The notes beneath the pieces are model-generated. The model did not search any database. It was not told where the DNA came from and was given only the letters and a program-made list of their open reading frames with translations. Below, piece by piece: positions 19,020-28,654 of a stretch of DNA of 64,000 nt (within the stretch, counting starts at the first letter, position 1; each line of letters begins with the position of its first letter). The position numbers and the translations under genes were made by a program. Where the stretch lies: the NCBI GenBank assembly GCA_009768925.2, contig VHIT02000011.1, positions 389,253 through 453,252 of the forward strand. Reading direction: 5' to 3'. The DNA is from Cryptosporidium bovis (taxonomy: Eukaryota; Apicomplexa; Conoidasida; Eucoccidiorida; Cryptosporidiidae).

Positions 19020-19994
19020 TCATCTAGAGCCACTATTTATTGCAATTCCAAGTATAGTGGGCAGTACCACAACCAATATCAAAATAAACAAACACAACAC
19101 GATCCAAACCATTTTTTGTTGCGCCTTCCTTTGATATTTTCTCGCTGAGATAAGTTCAATATCTGCTTTTTCTGTATAGTCTTTTGCACTAGATACAGAG
19201 AATTCGATATGATCCAACATTTCACCCTGAACATTTATTAGTGATGCAAGTTCAATGAATAGTTGTTGCAGCTCTTCTACACTTCTTTCCAATCTCCTAA
19301 TATCTCTATATCTGTCCTGCAGATCCTGTATTGCGTTTCCAAGAGTTTCATGTGACCCACATAATTTCATCTTTATTAATTGAGTTGTATCAATGTTATC
19401 GTCCTCAATGGCTACTGAATCAATTGCCTTTTGAGAAGCTTCTGGATAAACTATTTTAATTTGCCTCAAAATTTTATTCCTAATATCAAGCTTATATTCG
19501 GATTGCACATTCTGAAATTCTGAAATGGTCTCTCTAAACCTTCTTGAAATAGCTTGCAGGAGATTCTCACGAATCATTATCTCTGCTGCTTCATTTTTGT
19601 TGGCTTTTTTTTTGAAATCATCGTTTTGAGTCCTTAAATATTCGATATTTTCCTTGAGTTCGATGGTTTTGCTATGTGTTTCGTCCAATATTTTCGAGAG
19701 ATTTTCTGACAATTCCTCGTCCTTCTTAGAATTAGTTGTTATTAATGCATTTTGTTTATTAGCTCTAATCTCTTCGATCATACTATTAATATAGCTGAGG
19801 GAAGCTCCAATAGATCTAATTTCGCTATAATAGCTGGACATATTCTCTCCATGCTTCGCATTGTTTTGGTGTTCAAATAAACTTGAACTCTTCTCATTTG
19901 AATTCAAAACATTTTCGATTTCGGCCAGTGTGTTCGCAAATTCAGGATGTTTTTTGGATGCATAATCCCTAATTTCATGAATCAGGTCAATCAT
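19020..19994 (-). CDS. Syntaxin, Qa-SNARE of plasma-membrane type
   Basis: This 324-residue protein is a classic syntaxin. The N-terminal half has coiled-coil segments of the Habc type (about 60-165). A SNARE helix covers about 226-290, where RRLERSVEELQQLFIELA and NVQGEMLDHIEF contain the central-layer glutamine near residue 256. A C-terminal membrane anchor (about 297-318, VWIVLCLFILILVVVLPTIL) leaves a six-residue luminal tail. The combination INVQGEMLDHIEFSV followed by AKDYTEKA most resembles syntaxins 1-4 and Sso1/2, which act in exocytosis at the plasma membrane. The start ATG at 19992-19994 gives a normal length. An element GCGCCAAG lies 86 bp upstream, at the edge of the long spacer. 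Confidence 0.93.
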   Translation of the reverse strand: MIDLIHEIRDYASKKHPEFANTLAEIENVLNSNEKSSSLFEHQNNAKHGENMSSYYSEIRSIGASLSYINSMIEEIRANKQNALITTNSKKDEELSENLSKILDETHSKTIELKENIEYLRTQNDDFKKKANKNEAAEIMIRENLLQAISRRFRETISEFQNVQSEYKLDIRNKILRQIKIVYPEASQKAIDSVAIEDDNIDTTQLIKMKLCGSHETLGNAIQDLQDRYRDIRRLERSVEELQQLFIELASLINVQGEMLDHIEFSVSSAKDYTEKADIELISARKYQRKAQQKMVWIVLCLFILILVVVLPTILGIAINSGSR

Positions 19995-21456
19995 ATATTC
20001 CGTATACTATACACACATATGAGAAATACTTGGTTTTAAGTTATCTTATTCTTAAAGGACCTTCTCTCAAGATAAAACAGCGCCAAGAACCATTACATAT
20101 TTTCTTTTTGCAAATTTATAGAACAAATACATATTTAATACTAACTATATATTTTTACTGAATATTGCGTTCTCTAATGCTATATTTGTTAGCAAATTCT
20201 TAATATTCTGCTTAGAAACACATGATATTCCATGTACACTATTGCAAGTCTTTCTGATAAAAGGTTTCCATACAGCCTACTTGCATGAAAATACAAAAAA
20301 GGTGTTGATAACATTTACTTGAACTATAATTGATGGCTTTCGCACTATATCAAAAAAAATAATTTTTTCCCAAATTTCCAATGAACTCAAAGTAGGAGTT
20401 CAATTTAATGGAGTTAGCAAGCAACTAAAAAACTATGCGAATAAAAACTGTCTAAATCATATCGCTCTTAACAATAGTTGTTTTTTTTGCCTATTCTTTG
20501 TGGTTTTCGTATTTAGTTTTGGCATTATTATACGTACTTGTAACTTTGAATTCACAACTTAATCCGTAAATTGAAGTGGGTATTAATATATGGTTGATGC
20601 TATCATTTTTTGAACCCACAAGTGAGATATTATGTTAAACTCCTTATAAATAAATCTCGTCATACACTATGGATTTTTGCCCCTATTTAATTTTGAATTC
20701 CTCACCTGTTAGATAGTGAAGATCTCTCATTAGGTTTTTAAGTACTAGATCCAATTAAAAATAGATTTTTTGCAGTAAAGCAAGATTTTGATTTCTCTCA
20801 AGGTGCGAGTTTCATAGAAACTCTTAATTCTTGACCTATCCCATTAATTTGAATTTACAAAGAACCCGTGGTTGGGCCCCCAGTATATTCATTCTAAAAT
20901 CAAGGTCATGATCGAAGCAGCAGCTCAGAATCAAGACAATTCCGAGGCCACATTTATGCATACAGGTTAGGTAAAATGCATGTAAACAAAAACTCTGAAG
21001 AAACATACATGAAATTTGTCTTAAAAAAGGCGTCTTAGGTAAGGATCACAGTAAATCTAAAAAAATAATAAAGATTAAATGTAAATATATTCAGAAATTA
21101 CCCATCATACGATATAAATACGCAAATAACCAAAAAGCAATGTATCAAGCATTGCCTCGTAAAATAAAAAATAAACACGTGAAGATTTATATGGTTTTGA
21201 AACCCCTTGTCTTGAAATATAATGGCGCTTTCGCAATTTGCTATATAAGCAGTTTATTGTTATTCCAATTTAATCACTGGAGTGGAGCGAAAATGAATGT
21301 AATGTGGTAATAGGACACCGCCAATTAAAGAATAATAAAAATAGCTTATTTAATAAATAACGAGTCTATTATAAGCGCCTTTAATTTAGGCATAACAGTT
21401 AAGTATAAAGCTAGGTACTGAATATAGTGAATCAGTTTAACTATTTATGAAGAGTA
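19995..21456. other. Long divergent spacer between syntaxin and C2H2 zinc-finger genes
   Basis: This 1.46-kb spacer is AT-rich with A and T runs. It contains E2F-like elements at 20080-20087, near 21223 (TGGCGCTTTCGC) and at 21318-21326 (CCGCCAATT). A GC-richer patch lies around 20866-20965. Inside it a 20-residue ORF (ATG at 20908, stop at 20968-20970) encodes an alanine/glutamine-rich peptide and ends beside a possible splice donor (GTTAGG). I cannot show that it is translated. No tRNA or snRNA signature was seen. Confidence 0.6.
20080..20087. promoter_or_regulatory. E2F-like motif GCGCCAAG upstream of syntaxin
   Basis: The element reads CTTGGCGC on the minus strand, 86 bp upstream of the syntaxin ATG, and so has the TTGGCGC core. 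Its role is inferred from recurrence only. Confidence 0.4.
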
Positions 21457-22461
21457 ATGTCTTCAGAATCAGTAGATGTGAAATCCCCGAGACTTTTTGC
21501 TTGTGGATATCCAGGTTGTCATGCATCATTTAAGAGAAGATCTCACTTAGAACGCCATGCTCAAACACATACAGGAATAAAGCTTTTTAAATGCCATGAA
21601 TGTTCAAAAGCCTTTGGTAGAAGTGATCATTTGCGCAGACATATGATGTTGGTTCATAGTTCAGTGGAGGAAAAGGCAAGCTATCCTTGTACATCTTGTA
21701 ACAGTGTTTTCATGAGTCCAACATCTCTAAGAAGGCATATAAAGAGATCACATGATACTCCTTATATTTGTGAAGTATGTGGGAATCTCTTCCCATCCGC
21801 AACATCTCTTCAGAGGCATACACTTAGACAACATCTTACTGCTGAAATCCCTTTCCCAAATCGCACTGAAGATAACAATACAAAACAGTGTTGGTATGTT
21901 TGTAGAGCCGACCCAATGTTGTGTTCCGCTGCTTTTCTCTCGTATCCCGGTCTCGTAAGACACATTAAATCTAAACACTGGTCAACTAATGAAAATCAAC
22001 AAATCATTCAAAGTCAGAATCAGTGTGTAATGAATGAAAACATGAGAAATCAATGTTTATACAACTTGCCTAATGATGGAAATGTGAATGGTCATAATGA
22101 AAACGATCCACTTTTGAATAATACAATAGGGGAAAATAAAGATAGTGACGTTGATTGTTCTTATAGATGTCCATATCCCGACTGTGGGAGATTTTATAGT
22201 TCAAAGAGCAATGTTAGAAAGCATATTCAAGTATCTCATTGTAACAGCAAGCCCTACGAATGTCATTTATGCCCGAAAAAATATGGCTACAGGACTCCAT
22301 ATATTCGTCACATGAAAAATAGTCATCCAGAATTCCAAGATGACAGTACAATAAACGATCATTGCAGCGGCATTACTACAATGGATGAATCGCATAGTGA
22401 TTTGACGATCCCCGGAACCCCTCATTACCAACCCCTATATGTTGATGCTATTCCTTTTTAG
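21457..22461 (+). CDS. C2H2 zinc-finger protein with seven fingers, TFIIIA-like candidate
   Basis: This 334-residue protein consists of C2H2 fingers. Four are close together from residue 16 (C16, C21, H34, H38 in finger 1, then CHECSKAF, CTSCNSVF and CEVCGNLF). A fifth has an unusually wide cysteine pair (CRADPMLC). A polar linker of about 60 residues follows, and then two more fingers (CPYPDCGRFY and CHLCPKKYGY). The linker after finger 1 is THTGIKLFKC, close to the TGEKP type. Fingers 1 and 6 have the CxxxxC spacing common in TFIIIA. A stop codon at 21448-21450 in the same frame fixes the ATG at 21457 unless there is an upstream exon. The product should bind DNA or RNA. A TFIIIA role in 5S rRNA transcription is a hypothesis, because canonical TFIIIA has nine fingers. 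The gene has a long upstream spacer. Confidence 0.85.
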   Translation: MSSESVDVKSPRLFACGYPGCHASFKRRSHLERHAQTHTGIKLFKCHECSKAFGRSDHLRRHMMLVHSSVEEKASYPCTSCNSVFMSPTSLRRHIKRSHDTPYICEVCGNLFPSATSLQRHTLRQHLTAEIPFPNRTEDNNTKQCWYVCRADPMLCSAAFLSYPGLVRHIKSKHWSTNENQQIIQSQNQCVMNENMRNQCLYNLPNDGNVNGHNENDPLLNNTIGENKDSDVDCSYRCPYPDCGRFYSSKSNVRKHIQVSHCNSKPYECHLCPKKYGYRTPYIRHMKNSHPEFQDDSTINDHCSGITTMDESHSDLTIPGTPHYQPLYVDAIPF

Positions 22462-22672
22462 TTTGCGTTAGACATCACCTATACAGTAGGTGTGTTTATG
22501 CCCCAACCTATTCGCATTTTCTACTAAGGTGCTATAGTGACATTAGTCTAAGTTCTAATTTTTCTTTACTTAGGATGTGTTTGGACAAAAAACTTGGAAA
22601 ATAGGGACTAAAATTATCCTAGACTATTTTGTTTGAGCTAACAGCCGCCTTGGGCGTATAGTAAAGTCTGGT

Positions 22673-24685
22673 TTAGGCCTTTTCTTTTTTTGACGAGGCA
22701 TCTGGGACTCTACCTGTTAACGAATCAATGTGCCTTAATAAGTTACGAGACTTGAGGATTTGTTTTGCAAAGACATCGCCAAAGAATTTGTCGGTTTGTT
22801 TTCCTTCTGTAATACGTATCGTATCTAGATCTAGTAGTAGATCAATGTCTCCATTCAAAGAAATCAGGTCTCCGTAGAGTAAATTTTCACCGGCCTTCCA
22901 TATTCTCTGACGTCCTGATCTGCTTTTTATTGCAATTATTTTTGACCTTGCAATCCCAGAAGGGTCCTGGGCATCGATATTATTTGAATTCAAGGTTGAA
23001 TTCCCAGAAACGTGTTCAATATTTATTTCATTGCCTTGGTAGTTTTTATTATCACGTGATCTCAAATTCCCGTTCTTTTTTGCAATATGCATCAAGTTAG
23101 CGAGAGTATCAACATTAAGGTTATTATATAACTTGGTAAAAGATCTAATCATGGAAGTAAGCTCGTAAAGATGGACCAATGGGGAAAATGTCTGTATTTG
23201 GCGTTGTTGAGGCTCATTTTGATCAGCTTTAATTGATTGTTCTTTTGAAATCACCGGAATTGAAGGTGACACGAATCTGGGAGATACCTTAGAGAACAGC
23301 TCTTTCCAATTTGAAATCTCTGGACCAAAGGGTGTAAATGAAGTTTGAGACCTTCTATCATTTTGGTGTGATAGAGATTCCTCAATTCTAATTGAATTGG
23401 AATTACTTCCATAAGATAACAATTGGCAAAAGAGCATTAACCAGGACATTCTGTCAACAAACTTTCCAATAGAGTCATGTTGATAAGGAGAGGAGTAAGT
23501 TGCATTATTTCCGGGGTTAACAGTATTTGATGAAAAATTAACAGTGCTCTGTTGAAATATTCTAATTGCGTCAATGTATCTCTGTAACATTAGATACGAG
23601 TATCCCAAATAGTACAAATATGAAACATATGCAGGAACCTTCCATAATAAAGCCCTGAAAAGTTGATTATCAATATCATTTGATATTTCTATTGCAGTGT
23701 AGTAATTTCCAAGTAGAGTATGGAGACGAAGTAATCCGTGTAATGCAAAATAGCCGAGCTGCAACTGTATTGGAAAGTTTCCTGTAGAGCTCATTGATCG
23801 TAGTTGCTCATATTGGGAATTAACATTTTCTGTGAGTAACAACGACCTAATGTCACTCAAATCAACAAATGACTGGAGTATCAATAAGATAATGTCACAT
23901 CTCCATACATCTTGATCAACTTTAATATTTCTATTTTCATTGTGTGTCTGATCGCTATTTAATATTATGTGTGAAATTCTCGTTCTATATCTACAAGTGT
24001 CCTGGAATTGGTAGATAAATTCATCTATTATCCCATGAATCATTTCGGGTGGAAGAGAAATATCTTTAAAATCTTCAAACTTTGTACTAATATTGTTCTC
24101 AAAATATTCAACAAGGGTTTTAGGTAATTCAATTGAATTCAAATCATTGTTAAAATTAGGTCTACTAAGTAGATAACAAAAGAGAGTAATATAATTTTTC
24201 CACGACGAAACCCTATCCTGCCACTTTACGTGATTTGGGAACTTTGCAAAAACATGACGGTAGTAAAGTTCCAAGTATAAAAGTTTAGCCAATTCTTTGT
24301 TTGAACTGGAACTCTCAAACAAGTGTTCAAATGTAGAAATATTTGGCCATCTTGTTCTCATGTAATACTTAAATGTAATTGAATTATAAACATTTTCACG
24401 ATAATAACGGATTTTTTCAATGTCACATGTAGAAATTGAGTCACAAAAATTAATTAAGAATAGTTGGACATCATCGGGAACGTGACTATCTGTTACAGAT
24501 GCTTGGTTAGCTGAATTTTGTGTATCTATCATTGCAGAATGTGAAATAGGCGTTTCCTCTTCTTCATTGTCATCTATTTCCATTAACACGTTCCTATTCG
24601 TTGCTACTGTAACTGCAACGGCCACGTTAACATCGTCTTCAACCTCCTCTAGTTGGTCTGGGGCTATTTGGAATGGAATCTCCAT
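22673..24685 (-). CDS. EIF3L: Translation initiation factor eIF3 subunit L
   Basis: This 670-residue protein matches eIF3L. The central block CRYRTRI, LQLGYFALHGLLRLHTLLGNYYTAIEI, and YYLGYSYLMLQRYIDAIRIFQQS is the conserved helical core (the family has GYFSLVGLLRLHSLLGDY-type and YVGFAYLMMRRYQDAIRVF-type sequence). The PCI-type region follows toward the C-terminus. The N-terminus has an acidic stretch and a valine/alanine run (VNVAVAVTVA) that is lineage-specific. An asparagine/serine-rich insertion interrupts the middle (about 400-450). eIF3L is a peripheral subunit of the eIF3 complex on the 40S ribosome. It is convergent with the zinc-finger gene, about 210 bp apart. Confidence 0.9.
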   Translation of the reverse strand: MEIPFQIAPDQLEEVEDDVNVAVAVTVATNRNVLMEIDDNEEEETPISHSAMIDTQNSANQASVTDSHVPDDVQLFLINFCDSISTCDIEKIRYYRENVYNSITFKYYMRTRWPNISTFEHLFESSSSNKELAKLLYLELYYRHVFAKFPNHVKWQDRVSSWKNYITLFCYLLSRPNFNNDLNSIELPKTLVEYFENNISTKFEDFKDISLPPEMIHGIIDEFIYQFQDTCRYRTRISHIILNSDQTHNENRNIKVDQDVWRCDIILLILQSFVDLSDIRSLLLTENVNSQYEQLRSMSSTGNFPIQLQLGYFALHGLLRLHTLLGNYYTAIEISNDIDNQLFRALLWKVPAYVSYLYYLGYSYLMLQRYIDAIRIFQQSTVNFSSNTVNPGNNATYSSPYQHDSIGKFVDRMSWLMLFCQLLSYGSNSNSIRIEESLSHQNDRRSQTSFTPFGPEISNWKELFSKVSPRFVSPSIPVISKEQSIKADQNEPQQRQIQTFSPLVHLYELTSMIRSFTKLYNNLNVDTLANLMHIAKKNGNLRSRDNKNYQGNEINIEHVSGNSTLNSNNIDAQDPSGIARSKIIAIKSRSGRQRIWKAGENLLYGDLISLNGDIDLLLDLDTIRITEGKQTDKFFGDVFAKQILKSRNLLRHIDSLTGRVPDASSKKEKA

Positions 24686-25038
24686 TATGAATCAATTAAA
24701 ACTATTGTAAATGAAAATGAAAACCCTAGAATAACAGAAATCTGTTCAAACAAAAAATACACGGCGGTTGGAATACGAGACAAACCCCCTTGACTTTCAG
24801 GAGTAATAGACCAAATAATAAAGGCCAGAAGTCTTTAAAGTATAAACACTTTTGCTACTTGCGTCAAAAAAGTACCAGTTCAAATTTATTAATGTTATTA
24901 TCGACTTTATTCTTTTATCTTGTCTTCTTATGGGAAATAATTCTAGTAAAAGACCTATGAGTAACTAGGCGCGTACTGTCTCAACTTAGCATCAAATTAT
25001 TATCTTTGACCTAGGCTGCAATAGGAGAAGTTTCATAG
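24686..25038. other. Divergent spacer between eIF3L and ZPR1
   Basis: This 353-bp spacer contains the 5' regions of both genes. GGCGGTTGG at 24763-24771 matches the E2F-like CCGCCAA family on the other strand, and a GGCGCG element lies near 24969. I see no ORF or RNA gene. Confidence 0.55.
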
Positions 25039-26509
25039 ATGAGCGACCCTGCAGAATATGTGAGAGACGATGAAACTGGGCTAACTACAATAAAATCATT
25101 GTGCATGAACTGCCATGATGAGGGGGTAACTAGGCTTTTACTCACGTCAATCCCTCAGTTTCGAGAAGTAGTTTTAATGTCATTTGAGTGTCCTCATTGT
25201 GGATGGAGAAACAACGAAATCCAATCTGGTGGAATTTTACAAGATAAAGGGGAATGCATTGAACTACTAGTTACATCTGTCACAGATTTAAATAGGCAAG
25301 TGGTTAAATCAGAATTTGCTACGTTTTCCATAAAGGATTTAGAATTTGATATTCCCCCTTCAACACAAAAAGGAGTAATCTCTACAATTGAAGGGATTAT
25401 TTCTAAGGCTATTAGCGGTCTTTCATTAAACCAAGAAGCAAGACTTGCAGATAGTCATGAAGTTGGAGTAAAAATACAGGAATTAATTTATTCTTTGAAA
25501 GGATATATTGATGGAAAGGGGCTACCCTTTACGGTAAAATTGGATGACCCAAGTGGCAACAGTTTCATTCAAAACCTAAATGCGCCCCTTCCAGATCATA
25601 ACATGAAAAGGCGACTATATGACCGCACGAAAGAGCAACTGGAAGAAATGGGTTACTACGGAGTAAAAGATCTCGAAGATAACTCTAACAACCGAATTTC
25701 GACATACCAACCGAAAACTAACAATGAAAAAGTAAAACATAACAAGGGAGCAGATATTCCAGAACATCTTATCCCACGTTACTTAGACCTCAATAAGAGT
25801 ATCGAAGAACAGAATGAACTTGATAATGATGATGAACGAATTAAGTTTGACGTTCCTTGTCCAAATTGCGGAAATCTAGGTGAAAGTAATGTTTGTGAAA
25901 TAGATATACCTGGATTTAGGCGTTGTTTAATAATGTCATTTACCTGTGATTTCTGTGGAATAAAGACAAATGAGTTAAAACCATCGGGCTCTTATGGAGA
26001 GCTTGCTAAAAAATGGTAAGTTAGAACTCTGAATAAAGAAAAAAAACTCAAAATTTTTTAGGATCTTAAACATTGAAAACGACCTAGACTTGAACAGAGA
26101 TATTTTAAAGAGTGATACTGCTTCTCTAGAATTTCCCGAGATTGAGTTTGAAATGGGAATGGGAACTCTGGGTTCTCTGTTTACAACAATAGAGGGATTA
26201 ATTGTCAAAGTAATTGAATCACTAAAGGATTGTTACACATTTCAGGGTGATTCATCTACAGATAACCAAAAGAGCGGATTTAAAAGAGTTATTGATGGTT
26301 TGCAAACTATGCTAGAAAATAAGAAATTTACATTAATTATGGATGACCCTGCTGATCATAGTTTTATTGGAAAGAGAATAATAAACGGGGAATTTGTCCA
26401 AAATGACCAGCAATTAAAGACCGAGAAATATCAGCGCAATGAATATCAAAATGAGGTTCTAGGTATTTCTGATATGAAGGTAGAAAATTATTCCGAGAAA
26501 GAAGACTGA
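25039..26509 (+). CDS. ZPR1: ZPR1 zinc-finger domain protein, two exons
   Basis: Exon 1 (25039-26015) joins exon 2 (26062-26509) across a 46-nt GT...AG intron within a tryptophan codon, giving 474 residues. Both halves carry the ZPR1 module: zinc finger SLCMNCHDEGVTRLLLTSIP ... CPHCGWRNNEIQSGG in the first repeat, and CPNCGNLGESNVCEIDIPGFRRC ... CDFCGIKTNELKPSGSYGE in the second. Each is followed by the beta-rich ZPR1 homology domain (LEFDIPPSTQKGVISTIEGI and IEFEMGMGTLGSLFTTIEGL). The splice restores KKWILNIENDLDLNRDILKS, a well-conserved block. ZPR1 binds inactive EGF receptor and eEF1A in other eukaryotes and helps eEF1A fold. The 3' end overlaps the convergent TGS1 coding region by 22 bp. 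Confidence 0.95.
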
Positions 26510-28341
26510 AATTGTTTAATTTCATTAGCTATTAAACTCAATTTTTTGCAATATTTATTTATAAGACGTTGATACTTGGAGGAGATTCGCACTAGCACGT
26601 CCTCTTTAAGAGCAAATACGCTTGAGCAGTAATTTAACAGAGTTGATTTTGAATCCCCTCCTCCATACAATATATAGTTTATTAAATGAGTCAGAACTGT
26701 TATTCTTCCAAGGACAACTTTTATAGGTTTTCTTCCAGCTTTTTTAGGAAACATGTACTTTAGAAGTAAATCTCTGCAAAATAGTGTGAATTTGTGGTCG
26801 TATTTAGAGTCTATTATATTTTCGTAATTAGACGAGTTAGAATTAAAACCACATTTTAGGAAAACAGAAAGTTTGTCGATTACCTGGTCATTTAAACCGA
26901 CTAATTCCTGACCAAATAAATAATAAGGTCTAAAATTGTCTTGAATTCTATTGCAATAAAATAGAAGTCCCAATGTATAATTGTATCTTGTGTCATTCAC
27001 TTCTTCCACTTCTACTGCATTGAAACCAAGCATAGTCATGAAAGCAATAAACTCAGTTGTATCTGAGTTTCTTGGCAAAAAAAGAGCGATGTTATCAGCT
27101 ATAGAAGAAAGTCTGATTAACAAATCTTTGTAATTTAAATATTTGCATGAATTTAAACCGAATTCCTTGTGGCAATTGTATGAATAGCCACCCCAAGGGG
27201 GCGAAGCAAAGGCCCACTCAAAAATCTTAAAACCCCTGAAAATCTCATCAAGTTTTACAATTCCATTGTTCACAAATTGTTGTGATTCATTCTCTCGAAT
27301 TTTACTCGAGTACCAACTACAAAATTTCAAAATATCTCCATTAACAAAAACTATATTGCTTTCTGGGTCAAAGTACATGTGTAAATCGTAATCACTCGAG
27401 ATTAAATGTTTCTTGTTAAAATGAAGTTCTGGAGAACCTGTCTCTCTAATTGAGCTAAGATCTAGACAATTATTCGTAGTTTTCCCGTCCTTCTGATCGT
27501 AAATAGAACCGTACAAACCATATATTTGCGAGTTATGCTTATTTATCATGGACCTAGTGTTTGATTTCTCAACTGATACCACAAACTTGCAGTGTTGAGA
27601 AAATGAGATAGTATTTCCGCCAACTCCACTACATGCATCTAGCACTCTGCAACATCTAAGTCTTCTGGCAATATGTTGTGCTAATATTTCTGGTGTTGCA
27701 TCCATAATTGCATCTTCATCTAAGATAATTCCTTCGTCATACCTTTGAAAAACAACATATTCTCTACCTGTGTTTCCTGGAAAAATTGATATATTCCTAC
27801 TTATATATTCCAAGTTACATTTTATTTCTCTCTTTCTTTTTTTCGAATTCAATATATTAGAATTATCTATTGACTTACCAAAATTATTGATAGTATTTAA
27901 AAGAGCACCTTCCAATCTAGTACTACCTTGAATATCGTCCTCAATAATTATTTTGTCCCTATCAAACTTTTCATGCTTTCTATTTAAAGGTGTACAAGGG
28001 AATTTTCTAGGAACTGAATAAAGAGATCTGGAGCATATATTTGAGATTTCCGATCTCGGTGAGTTTGAATATCTAATGGGTAGATTTGTCTTTCTTTTAC
28101 TAATTACTATTGCACGATAAATCACAGTATGTTTTAAATGATCTAACTCACTTCCACTATTTTCAGTCTTAAGAGAAACATCATTAAACAATTCCAACCA
28201 TGATGAAACAGTCCCTCCAATAATAGACAACCTATTGCCCGTATATAGACTATTCAGATAAATTGAAACATTATTATCACCTTTTGAACTAAATTCGTAA
28301 ATCCTTAGTCCCGATATTAAATTTGGTTCCTTGTTTTTCAT
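26488..28341 (-). CDS. TGS1: Trimethylguanosine synthase (cap hypermethylase)
   Basis: The 617-residue product has an N-terminal region of about 190 residues without a recognised domain, then an SAM-dependent methyltransferase of TGS1 type. The block FQRYDEGIILDEDAIMDATPE starts it. The SAM-binding motif DACSGVGGN lies near residue 234, and the catalytic SPPWGG motif (family SPPWGGPxY) lies near residue 379. The enzyme adds two methyl groups to the m7G cap of spliceosomal snRNAs and snoRNAs to form the m2,2,7G cap. The distance between motif I and SPPWGG is longer than in human TGS1 because of polar insertions. The C-terminal 140 residues, which run to the overlap with ZPR1, are helical and unfamiliar. 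It is single-exon, with its start at 28339-28341. Confidence 0.92.
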   Translation of the reverse strand: MKNKEPNLISGLRIYEFSSKGDNNVSIYLNSLYTGNRLSIIGGTVSSWLELFNDVSLKTENSGSELDHLKHTVIYRAIVISKRKTNLPIRYSNSPRSEISNICSRSLYSVPRKFPCTPLNRKHEKFDRDKIIIEDDIQGSTRLEGALLNTINNFGKSIDNSNILNSKKRKREIKCNLEYISRNISIFPGNTGREYVVFQRYDEGIILDEDAIMDATPEILAQHIARRLRCCRVLDACSGVGGNTISFSQHCKFVVSVEKSNTRSMINKHNSQIYGLYGSIYDQKDGKTTNNCLDLSSIRETGSPELHFNKKHLISSDYDLHMYFDPESNIVFVNGDILKFCSWYSSKIRENESQQFVNNGIVKLDEIFRGFKIFEWAFASPPWGGYSYNCHKEFGLNSCKYLNYKDLLIRLSSIADNIALFLPRNSDTTEFIAFMTMLGFNAVEVEEVNDTRYNYTLGLLFYCNRIQDNFRPYYLFGQELVGLNDQVIDKLSVFLKCGFNSNSSNYENIIDSKYDHKFTLFCRDLLLKYMFPKKAGRKPIKVVLGRITVLTHLINYILYGGGDSKSTLLNYCSSVFALKEDVLVRISSKYQRLINKYCKKLSLIANEIKQFQSSFSE

Positions 28342-28654
28342 GGAAATCTTATTCTAAGAAAAATTTAAAAAGCAAGATGGTTAAAAAATACTATATCAAG
28401 ATTTTGCATACCGCCAAGACTTGTATTTAATCATCTATTAAAACACTTCCTATTTGCAAATTGTGAGAATCACTAAGCTATTAATTCATCAGATATATTC
28501 AAGAAATAACATTAGTATATCATATCTTACAGTTAGATCATACATTTACATTTTCTAATCATCGACAAATAGGTTCGTGATTTTTTTCAAAGTTGTACAA
28601 GCACAAAGCATAATTTCAGTATAAAATATGTTAAAATAAATAGTAACAAAGTAT
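28342..28654. other. Spacer between enoyl-CoA reductase and TGS1 genes
   Basis: This 313-bp AT-rich stretch lies between two genes on the minus strand and must contain the 3' end of TGS1's upstream promoter region and the 3' UTR side of the reductase. No motif, ORF or RNA signature stands out. Confidence 0.6.

Noticed and set aside
19020-19033. 14-bp coding overlap between syntaxin and the unknown gene downstream
   Set aside because: The upstream start codon would be GTG. The first ATG is at 18971-18973 and removes the overlap.
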